DNA from: Propionibacterium sp.
GTDB lineage: Bacteria > Actinomycetota > Actinomycetes > Actinomycetales > Actinomycetaceae
NCBI GenBank assembly: GCA_030460725.1
Contig: JAKECL010000018.1
Span: 1-11,650, forward strand
Direction: 5' to 3'
DNA length: 11,650 nucleotides
Shown piece by piece: positions 5,519 to 11,650 of the stretch. How positions within the stretch are numbered: position 1 is the stretch's first letter; the number at the start of each line of letters is the position of its first letter. A model generated the notes under the pieces. The model worked only from the letters and a program-made list of their open reading frames with translations, searched no databases and was not told the DNA's origin. The position numbers and the translations under genes were made by a program.

Positions 5519-6478
5519 TCAGTGCCGGGCCGGTGCGGAGGCCACCTGACGCCGTGCGATCTCGTCGGCCTCGGTGTCGGCCACCGCGCGACGCTGCCGT
5601 GCGCGGCGCACGTGCCAGGTCGCGTTGGCGAGGAGGTAGATGAGGAAGGAGATCGTGGTGACGTAGGGGCTCACGGGGACCGCCGCCCCCAGGGACAGCA
5701 GTATGCCTCCCACCAGGGAGATGAAGGCGAAGAGGACCGACAACAGGGGAACCACCACCGGCGAGGAGGACAGGCGCATGGCTGCAGCAGCGGGCGTCAC
5801 GAGGATGGAGAGCACCAGAAGGGCGCCGACGATCTGCACGCTCACCGCCACTGCCAGCCCCAGGAGCAGCATGAAGACCAGGGAGAGCGCCCGGGTGGGG
5901 ACGCCCCGCGCCTCGGCGACGTCGGGGTCCACACTTGCGAAGTTCAGCGGCCTCCAGATCACGAGCAGACCCAGGGTCACGATGATCGAGATGATGGTGA
6001 GGGCGTCCAGTCGGGGATCGTCGATGGCCACGATCTGTCCGGTGAGCAGGCCGAACTTGTTGGCGGTGCGCCCCGGGGCCAGAGAGAGGAAGAGGATCCC
6101 CAGGCCCAGGCCGAAGGGCATGAGAACGGCGATGATGGAGTTGCGGTCACGGGCCCTGGACCCCATGATCCCGATGAGGGCGGCGGCCAGGATGGACCCG
6201 GCCAGGGCCCCGTTGACGACCCCGATGCCGAAGAGCAGGCCCGCGGCCCCTCCGGAGAAGGACAGCTCGGAGATCCCGTGCACGGCGAATGCCATGTCGC
6301 GCTGCATGACGAACACGGAGATCAGTCCGCCCACCACGGACAGCACCGCTCCCGCCATGATGGAGTTGCGCAGCAGGGACACCAGCTGGGCGTAGTCGGA
6401 GAAGTTGAAGAGCTTCTGCCACAGGGAGAGGTCGGAGGTGTCGAGGGGGAGGGGCAGCAGTGCCAGCAGGGGCGTCAT
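5519..6478 (-). CDS. znuB: Metal ABC transporter permease (ZnuB-like, ABC-3 family)
   Basis: Inner-membrane channel subunit of a zinc/manganese importer, 319 residues. Hydrophobic segments appear near 38-57, 75-104, 114-133, 158-175, 199-232 and 241-265, with a last one near 270-288, in keeping with the ABC-3 (ZnuB/TroC/MntB) family. The segment DPDVAEARGV (184-193) matches the cytoplasmic coupling region, and VGALLVLSILVTPAAAA (217-233) is a conserved family stretch. The start at 6478 overlaps the ATPase stop as ATGA, so the two are translationally coupled. A charged C-terminal tail (about 291-319) follows the last membrane segment. The gene symbol reflects similarity; the transported metal is inferred from the operator upstream of the operon. 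Confidence 0.9.
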   Translation of the reverse strand: MTPLLALLPLPLDTSDLSLWQKLFNFSDYAQLVSLLRNSIMAGAVLSVVGGLISVFVMQRDMAFAVHGISELSFSGGAAGLLFGIGVVNGALAGSILAAALIGIMGSRARDRNSIIAVLMPFGLGLGILFLSLAPGRTANKFGLLTGQIVAIDDPRLDALTIISIIVTLGLLVIWRPLNFASVDPDVAEARGVPTRALSLVFMLLLGLAVAVSVQIVGALLVLSILVTPAAAAMRLSSSPVVVPLLSVLFAFISLVGGILLSLGAAVPVSPYVTTISFLIYLLANATWHVRRARQRRAVADTEADEIARRQVASAPARH

Positions 6479-7443
6479 CGTTTCACTTCCGCTGAGGTGG
6501 TCGTCGCTTCCGGATGGTGGCGGTGCTCAGGAGCGCCGGCCACGAAGACGCGTCCCTTCTCACGGATGACGTCCACCTCGGAGCCGTAGAGACTGGAGAG
6601 GACCTCAGAGCGCATGACCTCGTCAACCGTCCCCACCCGGATCCGACCATTGGCCACGTACATGACACGGTCGATGCGGTCCAGGACCGGGTTGACGTCG
6701 TGGGTGACCATGAGCACGGCGAAGCCGCGCTGGGCCCTTTGGGAGTCAATGAGGTCGATGATCTCCGCCTGCCTGCGCACGTCCAGGGAGAGCAGCGGCT
6801 CGTCGCACAACAGGAGGGCGGGGTCCCCGGCCAAGGCCTGAGCCATGCGCACCCGCTGCTGCTCGCCACCGGAGAGGAGACCGACGGGGGTCTTGGCGTA
6901 GCGGGTGGCCCCCACGGCTGCGAGGAGTTCCGCCACACGGGTGCGTCGCGCCCGGCTGGGCAACCCTGTTCCCCAGTTGCGGCCGTCGACGCCCATGGCC
7001 ACCAGGTCGCGTGCGCGCAGGGGGAGCCCGGGATCAGCCAGCGTCTGCTGGGGGACGTAGCCGATGCGTGCGTCCCCTCGCCGGACCTCGTCCCCGAAGA
7101 TCCTCACCTGCCCCGCGCTGAGGGTGTACTCCCCCAGGAGCGTGCGCAGCAGCGAGGTCTTGCCGGCACCATTGGCGCCCAGGATCGCGATGAACTCCCC
7201 GGGGTGGATGTCCACGCTGAGGTGGCTCCACAAGGTGCGTCCTCCCAGGGTGAGCTCCGCATCGGAGTACGACACGAGCGCTGGTCGGCCCAGCGCGGGA
7301 GCGGCAGCGGTCCTCACGGTGGAGGCGGTGGGGTCAGGTGCCCCAGCCCCGTGCTGCGACCCGGGCGCGGCATCTGCGACCTCGGGAGGTGTGGGGGTGC
7401 CGGGGGCACCTGTGCTGTGCGGCGTCGCGTCCTGGGACGACAT
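6475..7443 (-). CDS. znuC: Metal ABC transporter ATP-binding protein (ZnuC-like)
   Basis: ATPase subunit of the importer, 322 residues from the ATG at 7443, which has AGAGG 6 bases upstream. It has Walker A GANGAGKT (89-96), Q-loop around PQQT (131-134), signature LSGGEQQR (190-197), Walker B LLLCDE (210-215) and the H-loop THD with H248, so all catalytic elements are present. About 57 residues of Ala/Pro/Thr/Gly-rich sequence precede the domain, which is unusual for this family, and the end carries a small His cluster (PEHRHHPE, 305-312). A GTG at 7548 in the same frame overlaps the binding-protein stop (GTGA) and would add 35 residues; the ATG is preferred because of its ribosome-binding site and because the added segment would be encoded across a hairpin. 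It is coupled to the permease by an ATGA overlap. Confidence 0.92.
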   Translation of the reverse strand: MSSQDATPHSTGAPGTPTPPEVADAAPGSQHGAGAPDPTASTVRTAAAPALGRPALVSYSDAELTLGGRTLWSHLSVDIHPGEFIAILGANGAGKTSLLRTLLGEYTLSAGQVRIFGDEVRRGDARIGYVPQQTLADPGLPLRARDLVAMGVDGRNWGTGLPSRARRTRVAELLAAVGATRYAKTPVGLLSGGEQQRVRMAQALAGDPALLLCDEPLLSLDVRRQAEIIDLIDSQRAQRGFAVLMVTHDVNPVLDRIDRVMYVANGRIRVGTVDEVMRSEVLSSLYGSEVDVIREKGRVFVAGAPEHRHHPEATTTSAEVKR

Positions 7444-7490
7444 GCGCGCCTCTTCTCCGGATGTGTGTGCTGAGAGGGTCTGGAATGGGT

Positions 7491-7537
7491 GGATCCCCGC
7501 TCCCACATCCCACTCTAGGGTGTGAGAACGGGGATCC
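7491..7537 (-). promoter_or_regulatory. Large intercistronic hairpin between the binding-protein and ATPase genes
   Basis: GGATCCCCG (7491-7499) pairs perfectly with CGGGGATCC (7529-7537), and inner bases can extend the stem (CTC/GAG, ACA/TGT and CCC/GGG with small bulges). It starts 7 bases past the binding-protein stop. Such hairpins in ABC operons commonly protect the first cistron from 3' decay or cause partial termination, raising binding-protein levels over membrane subunits. There is no U-run. Confidence 0.65.
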
Positions 7538-7544
7538 GGGAGCC

Positions 7545-8498
7545 TCACTTGGACAGTGCTGCGGAGATCTCGTCGATGATCTTCTGCTGCCAGGAGATGT
7601 AGTCGGTGTTCGCGGGCAGGGTCTCCTGCACGGGCACGACGGGTGTACCGGAGTCGTGAGCGGCCTTCAGCACGGCCTCAGTCTGGGGTCCGGTGGTCTG
7701 CTCGTTGTAGACCAGGACATCGACCTGGTGGTCACTGAAGAGCTTGAGGGTCTCATCGAGGACGGTCGCCGGAACGTCCGTCTCCTGTTCGATGGCTTCG
7801 GAGAAGGCCTCGGGGGTCTTGTTCTCCAGACCCATGGCGTCCAACAGGTACAGGGGGACAGGCTCGGTGATTGCTGCTCCCTTGCCTGCTGCGGTCGCCT
7901 TGACGTCGGCAGCTGCCTTCTCCAGGCCCGCAACCTTCGTGGTGAAGGTGTCGAGGTTGGTCTTGAAGGTGGAGGCGTTGGCCGGGTCGGCGGCGGACAG
8001 GGCCTGCTCGATGGACTGGGCGACCTTGGTCACCGTCGGGTAGTCGTACCAGACGTGCTCGTTGAGCTCGTCACCCTGTGTGGCGGCGAAGCCCGAGACG
8101 TCGACCGCGTTGATCACGGTCGCCCGTGACTTCGCGGCCGAGAGCATGGTGTCCACGAAGTCGTCGTAGCCGCCGCCGTTCTCCACGACCACCGCCGCGT
8201 CGGCCAGGGCCAGCTGCGTGCGCGAGTCGGCCTGGTACTCGTGCGGATCCTTGTCGGGATCACTGATGATGCTGGTGACGGTGACGGAGTCCCCCCCGAT
8301 CTGGGAGGCGATGTCTCCCCAGACGTTCGTCGAGGCGACCAAGGAGACTCCTGCCCCGCCGCTCTGTGCGCCCGAGGCGCTCGCATCCGAGCCTGACGTC
8401 GCGGCGCCCGACTCCGATGAGCCCGATGAACAGCCCACGAGTGCGAGGACTGCGGTGGCCACCACCGCAGCCTGTGCCATCAAACGGGATGCCTTCAT
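7545..8498 (-). CDS. znuA: Metal ABC transporter substrate-binding lipoprotein (ZnuA/TroA family)
   Basis: Lipid-anchored receptor that delivers metal ions to the permease, 317 residues. The signal peptide ends at the lipobox LVGC, with C23 as the lipidated residue, followed by a Ser/Gly/Ala linker (24-50). The cluster A-I fold is indicated by DPHEY (H86), NEHVWYD (H148), TEPVPLYLL (E212) and VQETLP (E292), which by position should be the four metal ligands. His-His-Glu-Asp/Glu resembles PsaA/TroA-type Mn/Zn receptors rather than ZnuA with three histidines, and the His-rich loop of classic ZnuA is absent. The start at 8498 has GGAGG 5 bases upstream. First gene of the operon, controlled by a Zur-like site; zinc is therefore favoured but manganese remains possible. 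Confidence 0.92.
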   Translation of the reverse strand: MKASRLMAQAAVVATAVLALVGCSSGSSESGAATSGSDASASGAQSGGAGVSLVASTNVWGDIASQIGGDSVTVTSIISDPDKDPHEYQADSRTQLALADAAVVVENGGGYDDFVDTMLSAAKSRATVINAVDVSGFAATQGDELNEHVWYDYPTVTKVAQSIEQALSAADPANASTFKTNLDTFTTKVAGLEKAAADVKATAAGKGAAITEPVPLYLLDAMGLENKTPEAFSEAIEQETDVPATVLDETLKLFSDHQVDVLVYNEQTTGPQTEAVLKAAHDSGTPVVPVQETLPANTDYISWQQKIIDEISAALSK

Positions 8499-8515
8499 GT
8501 CTTCCTCCGATCGCG

Positions 8516-8558
8516 CCCGGTGCCATCCACCGGGACGGTGACAAGGTGTCGTGTCACC
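8516..8558 (-). promoter_or_regulatory. Two hairpins in the znuA leader
   Basis: CCCGGTG (8516-8522) pairs with CACCGGG (8528-8534) over 5 bases, and GGTGACA (8537-8543) pairs with TGTCACC (8552-8558) over 8 bases. Both are perfect 7 bp stems between the promoter and the ribosome-binding site. They may affect leader stability; they do not resemble a riboswitch I know. Confidence 0.4.
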
Positions 8559-8561
8559 TCG

Positions 8562-8590
8562 AGGCTAATCATGTTGAGAATCATGGTCAA
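8562..8590 (-). promoter_or_regulatory. znuA operon promoter
   Basis: On the minus strand TTGACC (8585-8590) and TAGCCT (8562-8567) are separated by exactly 17 bases, giving a start near 8555 and a leader of about 55 bases. The Zur-like site covers the -35 and the upstream half of the spacer. Confidence 0.65.
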
Positions 8591-8592
8591 CA
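8572..8592. promoter_or_regulatory. Zur-type operator
   Basis: The core 8575-8589, read on the minus strand as TGACCATGATTCTCA, fits the 7-1-7 Zur pattern TGAnAAT-n-ATTnTCA with one mismatch. The outer symmetry TGTTGA/TCAACA runs from 8572 to 8592. It overlaps the promoter -35 and spacer, the usual place for zinc-dependent repression. The pattern is from general knowledge of Zur sites in actinobacteria; no Zur gene is in this window. Confidence 0.7.
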
Positions 8593-8751
8593 AGAGGTGA
8601 GGCAACGGACACGAGCTTCTGGACGCAGCGGGAACGGCTCCGCGCCGGTCGCTGCCCCGTGCACCTGCCCGCCCGGCCCGTCCGGCCCTCCACGTGGTGG
8701 CACATCCCGTGCCCGTGGCTCCTCCGCCGGCAAGGCACCCACCAACCGTGT

Positions 8752-8769
8752 CCCCGTTGCGCCACGGGG
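8752..8769 (-). terminator. Hairpin after the ABC permease gene
   Basis: CCCCGT (8752-8757) pairs with ACGGGG (8764-8769) over 6 bases, directly after the permease stop at 8770-8772. There is no U-run. It would separate this operon from the znuA promoter. Confidence 0.45.
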
Positions 8770-10536
8770 TCAGTTCCTGCTCGGCGCCCCACCGAGCCCG
8801 TAGCGGTCCAGGCGGGACAGGGAACGCAACCGCCATCCTGCTGCCACCGCGCAGGCCGGGACGAGCACACCGACCCCGGCCGACAGCGCGCTGCCCAGGG
8901 GAACTCCCAGCGCCCCGGCTGCCGCCAGCACGACCCCCAGGAACCCCGCCGGTACCAGGGCGCGCAGCATCCACGCGACGACCAGCAATGAGGAGGAATC
9001 GCCGAAGGCCGTGGGAGCGGGGGCGAGCAGCGCCAACGGCGGCGATGCCGACGCGATGAGCGTCAGTGAGGCCAATGGGGCGGCGAGGACAACCACACCG
9101 GTCGCAGCCCACAGCAGAGCTGCATGATCCACCCCGGCCGTCTCGGCCACGGCCAGCACCGCCCCGGATCCTGCGGCCGGGGTCGCCCTCGCCACACCTC
9201 CCGCTGCGCAGGCGGCTCCCAGGGCCAGGCCCACAGCGGTGGCCACGAGGTGGAGGAGGCCGGGCAGGAGCAGGTGGGAGACGATCACGACCGGGAAGGA
9301 CGAGCGGTCCAGTCGCCCCGCACCGAGGGTCCCCACCACATTGGACAGCGCACGGGTGAGGCGGGTGAAGGACCACTGGGCTCCCACCAGGACAACCGGG
9401 GCAAGGGCCGTCACGGGGAGGGAGATCATCGGGGCTCCTGCGTCACCGGGTGAGGTGGTGAGCCAGCGCGTCGGCACTTCCGCTGTCCCAGCGCCGAGCG
9501 CGCCTGCCCACACACCACACACCAGCACCACGACCAGGGCCGCACCCACCCGTCCAGGTGTGCGCAGGAGGTCCAGGGTGTCGACGCTCAGCGCGCGGCG
9601 TACAGGACCGCCACTGCCGAACCCGAGTGTGCGCCCACGCAGCCTGCGCCGTGGGGGGCCGTCGTGCACTGCGAGCACTCCCGAGTCCCCGCTGCCCAAC
9701 CCCGTGCGGATCAGGTGGCGCACGCGCAGGTCATGGGCCAGGACACGGGCCGGGACGGCCCCCAGTGCCAGCGGGACCGCGGCCACCACTGCCAGGGTGA
9801 GGACTCCCGACACCACCGCCCCCGCGAGATCGGCACCACCACCGAGCGCCCAGCGGGCGGCGACACCCACACCTCCTCCCAGGCCCGGGACGGTCCCGGA
9901 ACCCGCCACCGCGTCCGCCCTCGTCCCTGCACCGCCCGACACGGCCGCGAGGCGCAGGACCACCACCGTCGCCACCCCGCACAGCAGACCCACAACCCGC
10001 ACAGGTGCGGCGAAGCGGGTCTGGACACCCAGGAGGACGGCGAAGGTCAGGGCGGTCTGGCCCATCATCCACACGCAGCTGAGGAGCATCTCCACCCCTC
10101 CCAGCCCGAGCCCCGCACACACGGTCACCATCACCACCGTGGTCGCGGACAGGGCGGCGACCAGCACCGTCCAGGTTCGTCCCGCCAGCACCCGGCGTGC
10201 GCCGAAGGGGCCTTCGACCAGGTAGTGGAGTTCTCCGTCGGAGGTGATGACAGGCCCCAGATGGGTGGGCGCGAGAGCGGCGAGGACCAGTGGCAGGGCG
10301 CAACACATCCGCACCATCCACACGACCTGGGCGACGCGGTCCGCGGGGACAACCGATGTGAGACCCGTGAGCACCGGCACCCCCAGCACGCCTCCCACCA
10401 GCAGCGAAACATAGGCGCGATAGAAGAGGTCCCGTCGGGTCGGTCCGCCCTCGTGGACGATACGGCGGGCGCGCGCGAGAGCCTCGCGTCCCGGGGCCGG
10501 GGCACTGAGGGGAACGTGCAGGGAGGAACTGGTCAT
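8770..10536 (-). CDS. Large ABC transporter permease of unknown substrate
   Basis: A polytopic membrane protein of 588 residues. Hydrophobic segments lie near 41-62, 69-90, 121-143, 148-171, 178-200, 222-262, 331-350, 370-388, 412-448, 470-500, 515-545 and 548-567, so roughly twelve spans in two halves joined by a basic cytosolic linker (about 263-330). Residues 1-40 are cytosolic and carry an RRDLFYRAY segment. The layout resembles ABC-2-like exporter permeases; it may belong to one of the poorly described actinobacterial permease families found beside a lone ATPase (DUF6297 is one candidate, not verified). The start at 10536 has GAGGA 7 bases upstream and lies 10 bases after the ATPase stop, so the two genes form an operon. 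The substrate cannot be inferred. Confidence 0.82.
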   Translation of the reverse strand: MTSSSLHVPLSAPAPGREALARARRIVHEGGPTRRDLFYRAYVSLLVGGVLGVPVLTGLTSVVPADRVAQVVWMVRMCCALPLVLAALAPTHLGPVITSDGELHYLVEGPFGARRVLAGRTWTVLVAALSATTVVMVTVCAGLGLGGVEMLLSCVWMMGQTALTFAVLLGVQTRFAAPVRVVGLLCGVATVVVLRLAAVSGGAGTRADAVAGSGTVPGLGGGVGVAARWALGGGADLAGAVVSGVLTLAVVAAVPLALGAVPARVLAHDLRVRHLIRTGLGSGDSGVLAVHDGPPRRRLRGRTLGFGSGGPVRRALSVDTLDLLRTPGRVGAALVVVLVCGVWAGALGAGTAEVPTRWLTTSPGDAGAPMISLPVTALAPVVLVGAQWSFTRLTRALSNVVGTLGAGRLDRSSFPVVIVSHLLLPGLLHLVATAVGLALGAACAAGGVARATPAAGSGAVLAVAETAGVDHAALLWAATGVVVLAAPLASLTLIASASPPLALLAPAPTAFGDSSSLLVVAWMLRALVPAGFLGVVLAAAGALGVPLGSALSAGVGVLVPACAVAAGWRLRSLSRLDRYGLGGAPSRN

Positions 10537-10546
10537 CGGCGAGTCC

Positions 10547-11299
10547 TCATTCGGGGGCGGCCAGGTCAATGACCTCGTCTGCCACGGACTCCAGCAGGTC
10601 AGGGGCGTGGGTCGCCATGACCACCGCGGCGCCCTCGTCCAGGCGAAGACGCAGGAGATCCGCCAGGGCGCTGCGCCGACCGGTGTCGAGGCGCTGCTCG
10701 GGTTCGTCGAGGACCAGGAGGCGCGCAGGTCGGGCCAGTCCCAGGCACAGGGCGAAGATCTGGGACTCGCCGGAGGAGAGCTCGTCGGGGAAGTGACGGG
10801 CCAGTCGCTCCGCATCGAAGGCGCGCAGCAGGGCCAGGGCGGGTTCCAGTCCCGGGGGGAGGCCCCACGAGGCGCGGACGAAGAGCAGGTGCTCGGCGAC
10901 CGTGAGGTTCTCGAACGTGGGGGGAGGCTGGATGACGTGCGAGATCTCGCGTCGCTCCAGCGCGCCGGGCACCAGGCGCAGGGTTCCCGTGCTCGGGGCA
11001 TCCAGGCCCAGTAGGACGCGCAGCAGAGTGGTCTTTCCGGAGCCGTTCTCCCCGCGCAGCACCGTGCAGGTTCCGGCGTGGATCTGCAGTGAGGTGCGTG
11101 CCAGGATGCGGAGGCCCGAGACCGTGCGCGTGACGTCGCGAATCTCCAGGAGCAGGCCGGGTGGCTCGGTGGGGGTGCGCCGGGGGCTGACGCGGTCGGG
11201 GGTGCGCCGCGCTGGGATGCCGCGCCCGGGCGGCGTGTGCCCGGAGCTGTGCCCGGAGGGTTCCTGAGCTGGAGTCTTGTGTCCGCGCGGCCGGGCCAC
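10547..11299 (-). CDS. ABC transporter ATP-binding protein
   Basis: Cytosolic ATPase of 250 residues that should energise the permease downstream. It has Walker A GENGSGKT (83-90), a Q-loop glutamine at Q124 (VIQPP), a variant signature LSSGESQ (174-180, in place of LSGGQ), Walker B LLVLDEP (194-200) and the H-loop at H231 (ATHAP). After Walker B the usual ALD/GLD D-loop reads RLD. The start is a GTG at 11299 with AAGG 7 bases upstream. The first 48 residues are Pro/Arg/Gly/Ser-rich and precede the ABC domain, which begins near LLLEIRDV. This N-terminal extension could be overcalled, but no internal start has better support. Role is export or efflux of an unknown compound, by analogy to two-gene actinobacterial systems. 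Confidence 0.88.
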   Translation of the reverse strand: MARPRGHKTPAQEPSGHSSGHTPPGRGIPARRTPDRVSPRRTPTEPPGLLLEIRDVTRTVSGLRILARTSLQIHAGTCTVLRGENGSGKTTLLRVLLGLDAPSTGTLRLVPGALERREISHVIQPPPTFENLTVAEHLLFVRASWGLPPGLEPALALLRAFDAERLARHFPDELSSGESQIFALCLGLARPARLLVLDEPEQRLDTGRRSALADLLRLRLDEGAAVVMATHAPDLLESVADEVIDLAAPE

Positions 11300-11458
11300 G
11301 AGTCGTCCTTCCGCAGGGAGTGTCTCCTTGTCATCCTCTCACGCCGTGCGCGTGGGCATTCGCTGGCGCGCAACGGGGCCCGGACGTCGCGCCCGCCCTG
11401 CGAGGGCGTCGGGTGTCGGGTGCATCGGCTGCGGCGGGAACGTGGTCGCGCGTGCGAT

Positions 11459-11476
11459 GTGGGGGGTCTTCCCCAC
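11459..11476. terminator. Hairpin in the right-hand intergenic region
   Basis: GTGGGG (11459-11464) pairs with CCCCAC (11471-11476) over a 6-base loop. It may be a terminator for a transcript entering from the right. There is no U-run. Confidence 0.3.
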
Positions 11477-11499
11477 CGGGCGGACTCGGCAGAAACAGG

Positions 11500-11564
11500 A
11501 ACGAGGGCGGACCTCGGCGAGTTTGGGGACGGACTTCGACGGTTTTGGGGACGGACTTCGGCGG
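11500..11564. repeat. 22 bp tandem repeat, about 2.7 units
   Basis: TTTGGGGACGGACTTCG occurs at 11522-11538 and again at 11544-11560, a period of 22 bases, each followed by a CGG-like spacer (ACGG, GCGG). A degenerate third unit (GGCGGACCTCGGCGA) lies just left. The period is not a multiple of three, which argues against coding selection. Confidence 0.8.
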
Positions 11565-11578
11565 GACTCCGAGCGCGA

Positions 11579-11650
11579 CGTGCGCACCTGGGCGTCCACC
11601 TGTGTGTGCACCTGCGTGTGCACCTGGGCGTTCACCTGTGTGTGCACCTG
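11579..11650. repeat. 12 bp tandem repeat running off the right edge
   Basis: CACCTG occurs six times at exact 12-base spacing (11585, 11597, 11609, 11621, 11633 and 11645). The other six bases alternate between two kinds, GTGTGTG-like and GGCGTC-like. On the minus strand it would encode repeating Gln-Val-His-Thr and Gln-Val-Asn/Asp-Ala. The array reaches the last base, so its true length is unknown. Confidence 0.92.

Larger units (their letters stand above)
11300..11650. other. Region without a convincing gene, rich in tandem repeats (351 bases)
   Basis: Upstream of the ABC ATPase. A minus-strand frame is open from the right edge to a stop at 11339, but its content is the 12 bp repeat (Gln-Val-His-Thr type) followed by Arg/Pro-rich sequence, and a hairpin falls inside it, so it is not called as a gene. 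It could still be the end of a repeat-containing protein entering from the right. No clear promoter for the ATPase gene was found here. Confidence 0.5.

Noticed and set aside
5297..6589. Long plus-strand frame opposite the metal permease
   Set aside because: Its product is His/Gln/Asp/Gly-rich and antisense to a well-supported membrane protein.
8770..11373. One continuous 867-codon minus-strand frame joining the permease with upstream sequence
   Set aside because: Its upstream part is an out-of-frame reading of the ABC ATPase gene. The permease has its own ribosome-binding site and ATG at 10536, and the ATPase motifs are all in the other frame.
11500..11650. CRISPR array
   Set aside because: The repeats are directly adjacent, 12 and 22 bases long, without unique spacers, and no cas gene is present.

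Overview
The window is GC-rich DNA with actinobacterial traits: strong G/C preference at third codon positions, GTG starts, a probable leaderless regulator mRNA, and protein families common in Actinomycetales. Protein character suggests Actinomycetaceae (Actinomyces or Schaalia-like), but that is an impression and no search was run. It is ordinary chromosome: no tRNA, rRNA, CRISPR array, insertion sequence or phage gene was recognised.

Left part (1-3222). A peroxiredoxin (ahpC, minus strand, cut by the left edge) has a readable promoter with a small palindrome in it. Divergent from it is a class I glutamine amidotransferase-like protein, followed on the same strand by a CNNM/CBS/CorC membrane protein.

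Middle (3223-5017). A MarR regulator faces a small NADPH/F420-type oxidoreductase across a 130 bp divergent promoter region. That region carries two copies of GTTGTA-N4-CAAC, placed to let one repressor control both genes. The oxidoreductase is broken by a perfect 14 bp tandem duplication inside its nucleotide-binding loop; deleting one copy restores the full frame. This is the most notable observation here. The MarR protein also has an unusual 90-residue Gly/Pro/Asp/Cys tail. A strong two-way terminator closes the block.

Right of centre (5018-8592). A metal-uptake ABC operon, all on the minus strand: binding lipoprotein (znuA-like), ATPase (znuC-like), permease (znuB-like). A Zur-type 7-1-7 operator overlaps its promoter, so zinc-repressed uptake is the best reading, although the metal ligands predicted for the binding protein (His, His, Glu, Glu) are not those of a classic zinc-specific ZnuA. 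A large hairpin separates the first two genes. Downstream, in the same direction, is a 95-residue protein with two DUF1540 cysteine motifs.

Right end (8593-11650). A two-gene ABC transporter of unknown substrate (ATPase then a 588-residue permease). Beyond it are about 350 bases without a convincing gene that hold two kinds of tandem repeat: a 22 bp unit and a 12 bp unit that runs off the right edge.
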